From positions 1 to 57,081 of the forward strand of contig NZ_SMKZ01000046.1 of the NCBI RefSeq assembly GCF_004349065.1: a stretch of 57,081 nucleotides of DNA, in the 5' to 3' direction. Positions within the stretch are counted from its first letter, which is position 1, and each line of letters begins with the position of its first letter. This stretch comes from Jiangella asiatica. GTDB lineage: Bacteria; Actinomycetota; Actinomycetes; Jiangellales; Jiangellaceae. Shown one piece after another: positions 34,962-44,146 of the stretch. A model generated the notes under the pieces. The model did not search any database. It saw only the letters and a program-made list of their open reading frames with translations, and had not been told where the DNA came from. The position numbers and the translations under genes were made by a program.

Positions 34962-36833
34962 TCAGCGCAGGGCTTCGGCGTCGGCGGCGATCACCGCGGC
35001 CAACTCGGCTGGGAGTTGTTGACCGCCGACGCCGCTGTGCGCGATCGAGCCCACGCGCAGCCAGTCCTCCCGGTCGATCGCGCGCAGCAGCTGGTCGCGC
35101 AGGCTGCGCGTGACCTCGGGCCCGGTGACGAGCCGGACCAGCCCGGCGCCGGAGGGCTGCACGGTCACCGTCGCGGTGGCGGTCGCGGTGCCGTTGACGC
35201 CGACGGCGGTGACCTCGACGACGTGCTCGCCGGCGGCCAGGGCGTCGACGGCGATCGGCGCGCCCTCGGCGACCGGTTCGCCGTCGAGTGTCACCTCGAT
35301 CGTCTCGGCGTGCTCGGAGGTGACCGCGGGCACGAGCGCGTCGCCGCGGGTGAGCACGGCACCGTCGACCGGCGCGGCGATAGCGACCGTGGGCGCGTCG
35401 GGCACCGTCTGCACGTGCCGGGCGTTCCACCCGACCAGGGCGCCGGGGCGGTTGGTGATGATGCCGTCGACGCCGAGGTCGCGCAGGATGCGCCACTGCT
35501 CGGGGTCGTCGATGGTGTACGGCATGACGGCGACCTCGGACTCGTGCAGGTCGGCGACCACCTCGGGCCGGTTCTGCAGCGCCGTCCACGACGGGTTGTA
35601 CGCCACGACGCCGAGGTCGCGAGCCACCGCCGCCGGGTCGGCGTCCAGGCTGGAGCGCAGCAGCGCGATCCGCAGCTCCGGCTCGATCTGGGCGACGTCG
35701 CGCAGCACCTGCACGTCGAAGCTCTGCAGGATGGTCTGCTCGACGAGCCCGTGCTCGCGCAGCTGCCCCACGATGGTCTCGAGCTCGGTGTAGGTCTCCG
35801 GGCCCTTGACCTCCAGCAGCAGCACCGGCGCGCGGCCGCGCAGCATGGGCAGGACGTCGGTCAGCCGCGGCACCGGCTGCCCGGCGAACGCCGGCGAGAA
35901 CCACATCCCGGCGTCCAGCGTCGCGACGTACTCCGACGTCACCAGCGGCAGTGCGCCGGTGCCGTCGGTGGTCCGGTCGAGGGTGTTGTCGTGCAGGATG
36001 ATCGGCACGCCGTCGGCGCTGCTGGCGACGTCCACCTCGACGTAGTCGGCGCCGCTGCGAAGTGCGGACTCCACCGCGGCGAGCGTGTTCTCCGGTGCGA
36101 CGCCGGAGTAGCCGCGGTGCGCCACCACGGCCGGCACCGACTCCGGTCCTACCGGCCGGATCACGGGCTCCTCCTCGAGCTCGGAGACGACGACGTCGTC
36201 GAAGGATACGGTGGCGCCGTTGACGACCAGGCCGAGGACTCCCGCTTCGGAGCGCTGCAGCGCGCTGGTGCTCATGACCTCCTGGCCGTCGAAGATCCAC
36301 CTGGCCCGGCTGCCGTGCACCTCGACGGCGATCCGCACGTCGCGTCCGGTGCCGGCGGCGTGCGGCGCCGCGGCGGTGTTGGTGACGTTCCACGAGTCCG
36401 AGGCGGTGCGCTGGGCGAACTCCAGGCCGTTGGACGCGGTCGTGCCGCTGCGCATGGTGGCGATCCACCACGGGGTGGACCCGTCGGCGGCCATGTCCAG
36501 GGCGACGGCGGTCCACCGCGCGGCGTTGGCCACCTGCTCGAACCGGGCGGTGACCTCGACCCGGTAGTTGCGCAGGTGCGAGCCGAACGTGATGCGCGAC
36601 TGCTGCGACGACGACGCGCTGACGCCGACCAGCCGCCCGTCGGACACCGACCACTCCCCGTCGACGGGGTTCCAGCCGGCCGGGAGCTCGCCGCCGGCGA
36701 AGTCCTCGGTCAGGACGACGGTGGGCTCGTCGGGCTCGTCGGTCTGTGCCGAGCCCGACGGCGCGGCCACCAGGACCAGCGCGGCCGTCGTCAGCGCGGC
36801 GGTGATCAGGGCGGACAGGCGTGGTGGACGCAC
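34962..36833 (-). CDS. Secreted glycerophosphodiester phosphodiesterase with LamG-like N-terminal domain
   Basis: A 623-residue exported enzyme. Signal peptide to about residue 30; a concanavalin/LamG-like beta domain (about 40-200, EDFAGGELPAGWNPVDGEWS); then the GDPD TIM barrel (about 215-440) with VAHRGYSGVAPENT, ADYVEVDVASSADGVPIILHDNTLDRTTDG (in parts) and LLLEVKGPE supplying the His and Glu/Asp metal ligands. A Big-like domain and helical tail follow. It hydrolyses glycerophosphodiesters or teichoic-acid-type polymers to release glycerol phosphate. GTG 36833 follows GGAGG at a 5-nt gap; TTG 36845 lacks a site. A PHO-box-like repeat lies upstream. Confidence 0.9.
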   Translation of the reverse strand: MRPPRLSALITAALTTAALVLVAAPSGSAQTDEPDEPTVVLTEDFAGGELPAGWNPVDGEWSVSDGRLVGVSASSSQQSRITFGSHLRNYRVEVTARFEQVANAARWTAVALDMAADGSTPWWIATMRSGTTASNGLEFAQRTASDSWNVTNTAAAPHAAGTGRDVRIAVEVHGSRARWIFDGQEVMSTSALQRSEAGVLGLVVNGATVSFDDVVVSELEEEPVIRPVGPESVPAVVAHRGYSGVAPENTLAAVESALRSGADYVEVDVASSADGVPIILHDNTLDRTTDGTGALPLVTSEYVATLDAGMWFSPAFAGQPVPRLTDVLPMLRGRAPVLLLEVKGPETYTELETIVGQLREHGLVEQTILQSFDVQVLRDVAQIEPELRIALLRSSLDADPAAVARDLGVVAYNPSWTALQNRPEVVADLHESEVAVMPYTIDDPEQWRILRDLGVDGIITNRPGALVGWNARHVQTVPDAPTVAIAAPVDGAVLTRGDALVPAVTSEHAETIEVTLDGEPVAEGAPIAVDALAAGEHVVEVTAVGVNGTATATATVTVQPSGAGLVRLVTGPEVTRSLRDQLLRAIDREDWLRVGSIAHSGVGGQQLPAELAAVIAADAEALR

Positions 36834-36883
36834 GGCTTCCTCCAACGTGATGGCCGAGGTGTCCGAAGCGTACGGATGCTCCC

Positions 36884-36909
36884 TGAATGCGGGTTGTCGT
36901 GCGGATGAA
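36884..36909 (-). promoter_or_regulatory. Weak PHO-box-like repeat upstream of the phosphodiesterase
   Basis: On the minus strand TTCATCC and TTCAGG start 22 nt apart (two 11-nt units), 51-76 bp upstream of the start codon. The spacing matches the PHO box of the second PhoX gene, but only two TTCA cores are kept, so this is tentative. Confidence 0.25.
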
Positions 36910-36967
36910 GCCTGGGTCCACGGGCGCGGGCCGCGGGCCGACGGCGTGCCTGACAGGATGGGCGTCC

Positions 36968-37909
36968 GTGGAGCGAATCCTCGTCACCGGTGCCGCCGGA
37001 CTTATCGGCCGGACCACCACCTGGCACTTCGCCCGGCTGGGCGCCGCCGTCACCGCGCTGGACCTCGACGACCCCGGCGACCTGGCGGCCGACCGCGTCG
37101 TCGTCGGCGACGCCCGCGACCGGGCCACGCTGGCCAGTGCGCTCGCCGGCGTCGACGCCGTGGTGCACCTGGCCGCCATCCCGGCGCCGGAGCTCGGCAG
37201 CGCCGACCAGGTGTTCGCCACCAACACCGCGGCCACGTTCGCGGTGCTCGACGCCGCCGGCGAGCATGGCGTGCGGCGCGCGGTGATCGCCAGCAGCATC
37301 AACGCCCTGGGCTACCGGTACGGGCCGCGGCCGGGCCGCCCGGCGTACCTGCCGCTCGACGAGCGGCTGCCCAGCCTCGCCGCCGACCCGTACTCGCTGT
37401 CCAAGCAGGTGGACGAGCTGACGGCGGCGGCCATGCACCGCCGGCACGGCATGGACGTCGTGGCGCTGCGGTTCCCGATGGTCGCCGGGCTGGGCGGGGC
37501 GGACGGCCTGGACGACCGGCTGCCCGGGTTCTTCGACGTGATCGCCGGCGACCCGGGCCATGCCGCCGTCGACGCCTGGCTCTACCTGGAGACCCGCGAC
37601 GCCGCCCGCGCGGTCGAGCTGGGGTTGCGGCCGGCCCGGCCTGGTGCACACACCGTGTTCGTGGCGGCGCCGGAGACGTCGGCGCCCTACCCGACCGAGC
37701 AACTTCTCGGCGCGTTCCTGCCGGACGTGTCGCTGCGCCGGCCGTTCCCGGGCCGGACGGCGCCGGTCGACCTCACCCTGGCCGGCGAGCTGCTGGGGTT
37801 CGCCGCGGAGCACGTCCCGGACCTCCCGATGCGGGACCTGGAGCCGTCTCCCCGGCCGGGTCACGACGCCGCGACGTCCCAGGTGCGCAGGCGGCCGCAC
37901 ATGCCGTAG
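36968..37909 (+). CDS. NAD-dependent epimerase/dehydratase (extended SDR)
   Basis: A 313-residue extended SDR. The NAD-binding TGAAGLIG lies at residues 7-14, the acidic adenine-ribose residue in ALDLDD, and VVHLAAIPAP after strand 4. The catalytic Ser is in VIASSINALGY and Tyr-x-x-x-Lys in YSLSK. GTG 36968 begins the Rossmann strand directly (VERILVTG). The family acts on nucleotide sugars or on free sugars and sugar acids. Its 3' end overlaps by 49 bp the convergent cupin gene. Together with the PmoA-like and cupin genes, a role in sugar or uronate catabolism is plausible. Confidence 0.83.
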   Translation: MERILVTGAAGLIGRTTTWHFARLGAAVTALDLDDPGDLAADRVVVGDARDRATLASALAGVDAVVHLAAIPAPELGSADQVFATNTAATFAVLDAAGEHGVRRAVIASSINALGYRYGPRPGRPAYLPLDERLPSLAADPYSLSKQVDELTAAAMHRRHGMDVVALRFPMVAGLGGADGLDDRLPGFFDVIAGDPGHAAVDAWLYLETRDAARAVELGLRPARPGAHTVFVAAPETSAPYPTEQLLGAFLPDVSLRRPFPGRTAPVDLTLAGELLGFAAEHVPDLPMRDLEPSPRPGHDAATSQVRRRPHMP

Positions 37910-38592
37910 CGGTAGGTTGCCTCGCGCCGGGCGCCGACATGCACCGACGCCGCGGCCAGGTGCGGTGCCCGGCCGCCGGCGAGGTCGTCGAGGGCGCGGT
38001 CCGTGGCGTCGACGGCGGTGCGCACGTTGCGCTGCCAGGTGTCGCGCCAGCCCGGGACCCGCGCCATCACCAGCGCGGCCGCCCTCTCGTGCAGCGCGGC
38101 CAGCGCGGCCGGTCCGTCGGTGGCCACGGCCTCGCGCAGCCGCGCGTACCCATCGAGCGCCAGGTCGCGGCGGGCTCTGGCGGCGGCCGCGAGCGCGTCG
38201 TCGTCGTCGGTGTGCGGCAGCGCCGCGGCGGCCGCATAGGCGTCGGGGTCGGCGAGCACCTCGGGCGGGAAGGTGAACACCGCGTCGCCGGCCTCGGGCA
38301 GGCCCGCGTTCTGCATGACCACCACGATCTCGAGGCCGCCGTCGTTGACCAGCCGGTGCACGGTGCCGGGGGTGAACCACAGCACGACGCCGGGGGAGAG
38401 GGGGTGCTCCTCGGCGCCGGTGGCGCTGAGCGTCTGCAGCCGGCCCTGCCCGCCGACCACGACGTAGCCCTCGCCGGAGGCGGTGTGCAGGTGCGGGGCG
38501 CCGCCGGCGAGCCCGTCCGCGGTCGGCCAGTCGTAGACCGTGAGGTGGCTGACCGCGGTGCCGCCGGGGAATCCCGGCCGGGTTCGCGTCAT
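37861..38592 (-). CDS. Cupin domain protein
   Basis: A 243-residue protein. The N-terminal cupin barrel has PHLHTASGEGYVVVGGQGRL (metal-binding His pair and Glu) and the second motif PLSPGVVLWFTPGTVHRLVN. A helical C-terminal domain (about 125-243), rich in Ala/Asp/Arg, is not recognised. ATG 38592 overlaps the TGA of the PmoA-like gene. It could be a sugar isomerase-like enzyme or a sugar-binding protein. Confidence 0.82.
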   Translation of the reverse strand: MTRTRPGFPGGTAVSHLTVYDWPTADGLAGGAPHLHTASGEGYVVVGGQGRLQTLSATGAEEHPLSPGVVLWFTPGTVHRLVNDGGLEIVVVMQNAGLPEAGDAVFTFPPEVLADPDAYAAAAALPHTDDDDALAAAARARRDLALDGYARLREAVATDGPAALAALHERAAALVMARVPGWRDTWQRNVRTAVDATDRALDDLAGGRAPHLAAASVHVGARREATYRYGMCGRLRTWDVAAS

Positions 38593-39521
38593 GGTGCCTC
38601 CTCGTGGTCGTCGGTGAGGGCGTGCACGCCGACCTCCGCCAGGGTCGCGGCCCGCGCCGGGTCGGACTCGCCGTCGGCCACGACGACGGCGTAGGAGAAC
38701 CGCAGCGTCAGGCCGGGCTCGAAGGGGAGCTCCTCGCTGAAGAACGGCGCCGGGCACAGGGCCGCGAACGCCTCGGTCCGCACGAACCACTGCGGCGGGT
38801 GCGACGGGTTGGCCTCGTGGTCGACGACGACGACGGTGGACGCGGCGGCGGTCTCGTCGTGCCGGCCGGTGAAGCCCATCCATGGCGCCCGCTTGCCGCG
38901 CAGGTCGTCGCCGCCCGCGGTACCCGGCGCCAACACCGTCCCGCCGGTGAACGACCGCGGCCCGCGCCACAGGAGCCCGCCGTAACCGGCGTTGTCGCGC
39001 CCCGCGGTGGTCGGGCTCCCGAGCATGATGGTCTCGCCGGACACGTTGGTCATCGCGGTGTCGAACCGCTGCGTCCACGCGTCGTGCCCGGGCGCGACGG
39101 TCACTGTGACGGTGCGGTCCTCGTCGACGATGTGCCGGCCGGCCTGGGTGATCCAGGCCAGGTCGTGGCGGATGCGGACCAGGTCGGCCAGCGCGTCCAG
39201 CGCCGTGAGCCGCTGGTGCCGCATGGCGCCGTTGTTGTCGCGCTGCACGTACCGGCGCTCGGCGTGGGTGTACGTCCCGCCGCCCCAGAAGTTCTCGCTG
39301 CCCACGTGGGGCAGTGACCAGGCCAGGCCTTTGTGCCACACGTGGTCGTGCGGGCGTAGCACCGTGACGACCTCGCCGCCGAGCGTGCGGACGGGGTGGG
39401 CGTAGGGCCGCGGCGCCTCGCGCTGCGCGTCGGCGGGGTGGTACACGTACTCGAGCAACTCGGCGCCGTCGTACGTGACGTGGACGGATATGCCCACGTC
39501 GTGCACGCATCCGAAGGTCAT
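38589..39521 (-). CDS. PmoA-like (DUF6807) family protein
   Basis: A 310-residue cytosolic beta-sandwich protein of the methane monooxygenase PmoA-like/DUF6807 family. The diagnostic segments are RPYAHPVRTLGGEVVTVLRP, HDHVWHKGLAWSLP, ENFWGGGTYTH and GYGGLLWRGPRSFTGG. Despite the family name there is no link to methane oxidation: homologues sit in carbohydrate-use loci. GGGAG lies 5 nt before ATG 39521. It is the first gene of a two-gene operon with the cupin gene, behind a LacI-type operator. Confidence 0.85.
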   Translation of the reverse strand: MTFGCVHDVGISVHVTYDGAELLEYVYHPADAQREAPRPYAHPVRTLGGEVVTVLRPHDHVWHKGLAWSLPHVGSENFWGGGTYTHAERRYVQRDNNGAMRHQRLTALDALADLVRIRHDLAWITQAGRHIVDEDRTVTVTVAPGHDAWTQRFDTAMTNVSGETIMLGSPTTAGRDNAGYGGLLWRGPRSFTGGTVLAPGTAGGDDLRGKRAPWMGFTGRHDETAAASTVVVVDHEANPSHPPQWFVRTEAFAALCPAPFFSEELPFEPGLTLRFSYAVVVADGESDPARAATLAEVGVHALTDDHEEAP

Positions 39522-39538
39522 CGGGCTCCCAAACGATC

Positions 39539-39552
39539 GGAAAGCGCTATCC
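39539..39552. promoter_or_regulatory. LacI-family operator upstream of the PmoA-like/cupin operon
   Basis: GGAAAGCGCTATCC matches the LacI/GalR-family consensus GGAAAGCGCTTTCC with one mismatch and keeps the central CG. It is 18 bp upstream of the PmoA-like start. No LacI gene is in the window, so the regulator is encoded elsewhere. Confidence 0.6.
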
Positions 39553-39562
39553 TCTCACACTT

Positions 39563-39620
39563 CCCATGATCATCAACGGTTGGCTACGCCATAGCGTCGC
39601 CAACCGTTGATGATCATGGG
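39563..39620. repeat. Hairpin element, family B copy 1
   Basis: A 22-bp perfect inverted repeat whose arms contain ATGATCATCAACGGTTGGC (39563-39584 and 39599-39620) surrounds a 14-nt centre containing CATAGCGTC. It lies just after the first PhoX gene and upstream of the PmoA-like promoter, so it could also terminate phoX transcription. Copy 2 is at 46221. Confidence 0.85.
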
Positions 39621-39631
39621 GCGATCCGCGG

Positions 39632-41749
39632 TCAGTCGCCGATGAAGGGCCCGCCCGTGGGGCTCTTGCGCCAGACGGTGACGACGGACGGCCGCGGCTG
39701 GTCGCCGTACGGGAACGTCGACAGCGGGTTGTCCGGCGACGCACCCGAGCCCTCGCCCGGGTGCTGGACCGCGATGGTGGCGGAGCGGCCGTCGGGGGTG
39801 ATAAACGGACCCGAGCACTCCGCGCCGCGCGGCACGGACGCGAACCGGCGCAGGTGGCCGGTGTCGTCGCCCTCCACCGGCATGACGAACAGCCCGTCGG
39901 CCACACCGGAGGCACCGGGCATGCCGTCGGTGGAGATCCACAGCCGCCCGGCCGGGTCGAACGCCACGTTGTCCGGGCAGGAGACCTGGCTGACCTGCGA
40001 CTTGTCGAACCCGTCGAAGTAGGTCTCCGGGTCCTCCGGGTCGCCGGCGATCAGCACGATCTTCCACGTGAAGGACAGCGCCGCCGCGTCGCCGCGGTCC
40101 TCGTCCAGGCCGATGACGTGGCCGAACTTGTTGGCCGCGCGCGGGTTGGCCTCGTCGCGCTGCTCGGGCGTGCGGGCCGAGTTGTTCGTCAGGGCGATGT
40201 AGACGGTTCCGGTGACGGGGTTCGGCTCCACGTCCTCCGGGCGGTCCATCTTCGTCGGACCGACCTGGTCCGCGGCGAGGCGGGTGAAGATCAGCACGTC
40301 CTCGACGCTCCAGCCCTCGACCTTGCTCTCGCCGTCCTCGATCAGCGGGATCCACTCGCCGGTGCCGTCGAACAGGCCGTCCGCGGGCGCGTCGGCGGGG
40401 AACTCGGGGCTGTTCCCGGCGAACTTCGCGACGTAGAGGTCGCCCTCCTCGAGCAGCCGCAGGTTGTGGTCGCGGTCGCGCTTGGAGTCACCCGGGCGGT
40501 AGGTGTTCTTCGACACGAACTTGTAGACGTAGTCGAACCGCTCATCGTCGCCCATATAGGCCACCGCGCGGCCGTCCTCGGCGATCGCGATGCTCGCGCC
40601 CTCGTGCTTGAGCCGGCCCAGCGTGGTGAGCTTGCGCGGCGTGGAGTCCGGGTCGTACGGGTCCACTTCGATGATCCAGCCGAACCGGTTGGCCTCGTTC
40701 GGCTCGGTGGCCAGGTCGAACCGGCTGTCGGCGCGTTCCCAGCCGCGGTCGGTGCCGGCTTCGGTGCGGATGCCGTAGCGAGACAGCCGCTGCACCGTCT
40801 CCGGGTCGGTGATGGCGGCCGTGGCGCCGAAGTACTGGTTGAAGTTCTCCTCGGCGGTCAGGATCGTGCCCCACGGCGTGGTGCCGCCGGCGCAGTTGTT
40901 GAGCATGCCCTTGACCTTGGTGCCAGTGCGGTCGGCGCTGGTCTTGAGCAGGTCGCTGCCGGCCGCCGGGCCGACGAGCCGGAACTCGGTGCCGGTGTGG
41001 ATGCGCCGGTTGTAGCGACGGCGCCGGGGCACCGGGCGCCACTCGCCGGTGTCGTCGACCCGCTCGATCTCGACGACGGAGCCGCCGTGCGCGGCCTGCA
41101 CGATGAGCAGCTGCTCGTCGGTGGCGTTCTCCGGGCCGGCCCAGCCGCGGAACATCAGCTCCTCGTTGGTGTACTCGTGGTTGACCCACATGAGCGCACG
41201 CTCGAAATGCCGGTCCAGCGGCAGGATCGCCACGAAGTCGCAGTTGTAGCCGAACTGCTGCTGCTGCGCCTCGACGGACTGGTTCTCGAAGTCGAACTCC
41301 GGCGCGCCGTCCAGGATGGGGTCGCCCCACGCCGCGGTCACCGACCAGTCGTAGCCGTTGGGCACGACGATGCTGTCGACGGTGTTGTCACCGACGGCCT
41401 GGAACCCGACCGGGCGGCCGCGCTCGGGCAGGTCCGGGAAGGTGGGCGTCGGCGGCTTCGGCCCGGCGGCGCTCGACGACGTGCGTACCGGCGCCGCCGC
41501 CGCGGTGAGAGCCGTGCCGGCACCGGACCCGACGACGAGAGCGGCGACAGCGCCCGACCGCAGCAGCCCACGCCGCGACATCGCCTTGTTCACCATGTCG
41601 CCGAAGTACTCGTTGTCGCTGGTGTTCGGCGCCGGGTGGAAGCAGGCGTCGGCGCAACGGTACTTACAGGTCATGGTGCTGCGACCGCCGTGGTTGCCGC
41701 CGAGCAGCGGCAGCAACCGGCGGCGCTGGCCACCTTCGGGTTCGGGCAT
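39632..41749 (-). CDS. phoX: PhoX-type alkaline phosphatase (DUF839), paralogue 1
   Basis: A 705-residue PhoX-family protein. A twin-arginine signal lies unusually far in (SRRGLLRSG, residues 58-66) after an N-terminal Cys-containing segment (CKYRCADACFHP), followed by an Ala-rich h-region. The mature six-bladed beta-propeller carries NHEYTNEELMFRGW, NNCAGGTTPWGTILTAEENF, YMGDDERFDYVYKFVS, RPEDVEPNPVTGTVYIALTN and SCPDNVAFDPAGRLW, typical of Ca/Fe-dependent PhoX. It would release phosphate from esters outside the membrane. The AAGGGAC site lies 4 nt before ATG 41749. It is highly similar to the gene at 41973, a tandem duplication. Confidence 0.9.
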   Translation of the reverse strand: MPEPEGGQRRRLLPLLGGNHGGRSTMTCKYRCADACFHPAPNTSDNEYFGDMVNKAMSRRGLLRSGAVAALVVGSGAGTALTAAAAPVRTSSSAAGPKPPTPTFPDLPERGRPVGFQAVGDNTVDSIVVPNGYDWSVTAAWGDPILDGAPEFDFENQSVEAQQQQFGYNCDFVAILPLDRHFERALMWVNHEYTNEELMFRGWAGPENATDEQLLIVQAAHGGSVVEIERVDDTGEWRPVPRRRRYNRRIHTGTEFRLVGPAAGSDLLKTSADRTGTKVKGMLNNCAGGTTPWGTILTAEENFNQYFGATAAITDPETVQRLSRYGIRTEAGTDRGWERADSRFDLATEPNEANRFGWIIEVDPYDPDSTPRKLTTLGRLKHEGASIAIAEDGRAVAYMGDDERFDYVYKFVSKNTYRPGDSKRDRDHNLRLLEEGDLYVAKFAGNSPEFPADAPADGLFDGTGEWIPLIEDGESKVEGWSVEDVLIFTRLAADQVGPTKMDRPEDVEPNPVTGTVYIALTNNSARTPEQRDEANPRAANKFGHVIGLDEDRGDAAALSFTWKIVLIAGDPEDPETYFDGFDKSQVSQVSCPDNVAFDPAGRLWISTDGMPGASGVADGLFVMPVEGDDTGHLRRFASVPRGAECSGPFITPDGRSATIAVQHPGEGSGASPDNPLSTFPYGDQPRPSVVTVWRKSPTGGPFIGD

Positions 41750-41972
41750 GGGAGTCCCTTCGTCACGTTTCCAGCACGTTCCTCCGCTGAACCTAGGAAC
41801 CCGGTGCTGGCGGGAGCCACCACGCCTGGACGAACAGAAGGTGAAGGGCGCATGAGTTAGGGCAGCCTCAGTTCCCGTGCTGACCAGCGTCGTTGCCGAG
41901 CGGTGAGGGTGCGGTCATGTGACGCCCGGGTCGTGCGCAAAGATGGCGAGGTCCCCGGCGGGCGCCAGGGTG

Positions 41973-44096
41973 TCAGTCGCCGATGAACGGGCCGCCGGAG
42001 GGGCTCTTGCGCCAGACGGTGACGACGGACGGGCGCGGCTGGTCGCCGTACGGGAACGTGGACGCCGGCGCGTCCGGCGACGCACCGTCCTCCTCGCCAG
42101 GATGCTGGACGGCGATGAACGCGGTACGGCCGTCGGCGCTGACGAACGGGCCGCAGCACTCCGCGCCCACCGGAACCGACGCGAACCGGCGCAGGTGGCC
42201 GCGGTCGTCGCCCTCGATCGGCATGACGAACATGCCGTCGTTGACGCCGACCGAGCTGGGCATGCCGTCGGTGGCCAGCCACAGCCGGCCGGCCGGGTCG
42301 AAGGCGATGTTGTCCGGGCACGAGATCATGCTGACCTGCGACTTGTCGAAGCCGTCGTAGTACGTCTCCGGGTCCTCGGGGTCGCCGGCGAGCAGGACGA
42401 TGCGCCAGGTGAACGTGGCGGCCGCGGCGTCGCCGCCGTCCTCGTCCAGGCCGATGACGTGGCCGAACCGGTTGGTGGGCCTGGGGTTGGCCTCGTCGAC
42501 CTCGGCCGGGGTGCGGCGGTCGTTGTTGGTGAGCGCGATGTAGACGGTTCCGGTGACGGGGTGCGGCTCGACGTCCTCGGGCCGGTCCATGCGGGTGGCA
42601 CCGGCGGCGTCGGCGGCCAGCCGCGTGAAGACCAGCACCTCCTCGACGCTCATGCCGTCGACCTGGCTCTCGCCGTCGACGACCAGCGGCAGCCACTCGC
42701 CGGTGCCGTCGAAGGACCCGTCGGCCGGGGGCGAGCCGGGGAACTCGGGGCTGTCGCCGGTGAACCTGGCGACATACAGGTCGCCCTCGTCCAGCAGGTT
42801 GAGGTTGTGGTCGCGGTCGCGTTCGCTGCCGCCGTCGCGGTACGTCCTGGCCGAGACGAACTTGTAGACGTACTCGTAGCGTTCGTCGTCGCCCATGTAG
42901 ACGGCGACGCGCCCGTCCGCCGTCAGCGCCGTCGTCGCGCCCTCGTGCTTGAACCGGCCCAGGGCGGTGAGCTTGCGGGGCGTGGAGTCGGGGTCGTACG
43001 GGTCGATCTGGCAGACGAACCCGAACCTGCTGGGCTCGTTGGGCTCGCCGATGACGTCGAAGCGAGGGTCGACGCGCTCCCAGCCGTGCTCGGTGCCGGC
43101 TTCGGTGCGGATGCCGTAGCGGGCGTACCGCTCGGCCGTCAGCGTGTCGGTGACCGGGGCGGACGCGCCGAAGTACTGGTTGATGTTCTCCTCGCCGGTG
43201 AGGATCGTGCCCCACGGCGTCGTGCCGCCGGCGCAGTTGTTGAGCATGCCCAGCACCGTCGTGGCGTCCGGGTCGGCGGACGTGCGCAGCAGGTCGCTGC
43301 CGGCGGCCGGGCCGGTGAGCCGGAACTCCGTGTGCGCGTGGATGCGGCGGTTGTATCGACGGGGCCGCGTCGCCGGCCGCCACTCGCCGGTGTCGTCGAC
43401 CCGCTCGATCTCGAGGATGGTGCCGCCGTGCGCGGCCATCAGCACGAGCAGCTGGTCGTCGGTGGCATTCTCCGGGCCGGGCCAGCCGCGGAACATCAGC
43501 TCCTCGTTGGTGTACTCGTGGTTGACCCACAGCAGCGCGTGGTCGGACTGGCGCTCCAGCGGCAGCACGGCCACGAAGTCACAGTTGTAGCCGAACTGCT
43601 TGCGCTGGGCGCGCGACGTCTGCCCGTCGAACTCGAACGCAGGCGCCCCGTCCTCGACCGGTTCGCCCCACGCGATGGTGACCGACCAGTCGTAGCCGTT
43701 GGGGACGATGACGGAGTCGACCGTGTTGCCGGCGACCGGCGTGAACGCGACCGGACGGCCGTACTCGGGAACGTCGTCGTCCGGGCGGCGGTCCGCGGGG
43801 CCCGAGGCCGCGGCCGAGCCCGAGGCGGTCGCCGTCGACCCGCCGGCCAGGGATCCGGCCGCTGCGGTGCCGACGACGACGGCTGCGGCGGCTCCGGTGC
43901 GCAGCAGCCCGCGGCGCGACACCGCGGCCGTGACGATGTCGCCGAAGTATGCGTTGTCGCTGGTGTTGGGCGGCTCGTGGGCGCAGGCGTTGCCGCAGCG
44001 GAATTTGCAGGTCATGGCGCTGCGGCCACCGTGCCCGTCGGTCAGCAGGGGTAGCAGGCGGCGCCGGGGCTCCGGGGCGTCGTTGGTGTCGGGCAT
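41973..44096 (-). CDS. phoX: PhoX-type alkaline phosphatase (DUF839), paralogue 2
   Basis: A 707-residue PhoX with the same architecture as its downstream paralogue: Cys-bearing leader (CKFRCGNACAHE), Tat motif SRRGLLRTG, propeller motifs NHEYTNEELMFRGW, NNCAGGTTPWGTILTGEENI, YMGDDERYEYVYKFVS and RPEDVEPHPVTGTVYIALTN, and a shared C-terminus ending GGPFIGD. The two differ mostly in surface residues and the signal region, so the copies are old but conserved. A three-unit PHO-box-like array 50 bp upstream of ATG 44096 suggests PhoP control under phosphate limitation. The 223-bp gap before paralogue 1 shows no clear PHO box. Confidence 0.9.
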   Translation of the reverse strand: MPDTNDAPEPRRRLLPLLTDGHGGRSAMTCKFRCGNACAHEPPNTSDNAYFGDIVTAAVSRRGLLRTGAAAAVVVGTAAAGSLAGGSTATASGSAAASGPADRRPDDDVPEYGRPVAFTPVAGNTVDSVIVPNGYDWSVTIAWGEPVEDGAPAFEFDGQTSRAQRKQFGYNCDFVAVLPLERQSDHALLWVNHEYTNEELMFRGWPGPENATDDQLLVLMAAHGGTILEIERVDDTGEWRPATRPRRYNRRIHAHTEFRLTGPAAGSDLLRTSADPDATTVLGMLNNCAGGTTPWGTILTGEENINQYFGASAPVTDTLTAERYARYGIRTEAGTEHGWERVDPRFDVIGEPNEPSRFGFVCQIDPYDPDSTPRKLTALGRFKHEGATTALTADGRVAVYMGDDERYEYVYKFVSARTYRDGGSERDRDHNLNLLDEGDLYVARFTGDSPEFPGSPPADGSFDGTGEWLPLVVDGESQVDGMSVEEVLVFTRLAADAAGATRMDRPEDVEPHPVTGTVYIALTNNDRRTPAEVDEANPRPTNRFGHVIGLDEDGGDAAAATFTWRIVLLAGDPEDPETYYDGFDKSQVSMISCPDNIAFDPAGRLWLATDGMPSSVGVNDGMFVMPIEGDDRGHLRRFASVPVGAECCGPFVSADGRTAFIAVQHPGEEDGASPDAPASTFPYGDQPRPSVVTVWRKSPSGGPFIGD

Positions 44097-44146
44097 GACA
44101 AATTCCCTCCGCCGGGGGCACGCGTGGTGTCACAGCGTAGGTAATC

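Noticed and set aside
33667..37302. Minus-strand open frame of 1211 codons over the carboxypeptidase, phosphodiesterase and epimerase genes
   Set aside because: It is an Arg/Ala-rich shadow of better genes in a G+C-rich genome, crosses genes on both strands and has no domain.
38589..39521. Methane monooxygenase subunit
   Set aside because: PmoA-like here is a family nickname; the protein is soluble with no membrane helices, and the locus is about sugars.
41750..41972. PHO box upstream of the first phoX paralogue
   Set aside because: GGTTC-like words are present but not in 11-nt register.
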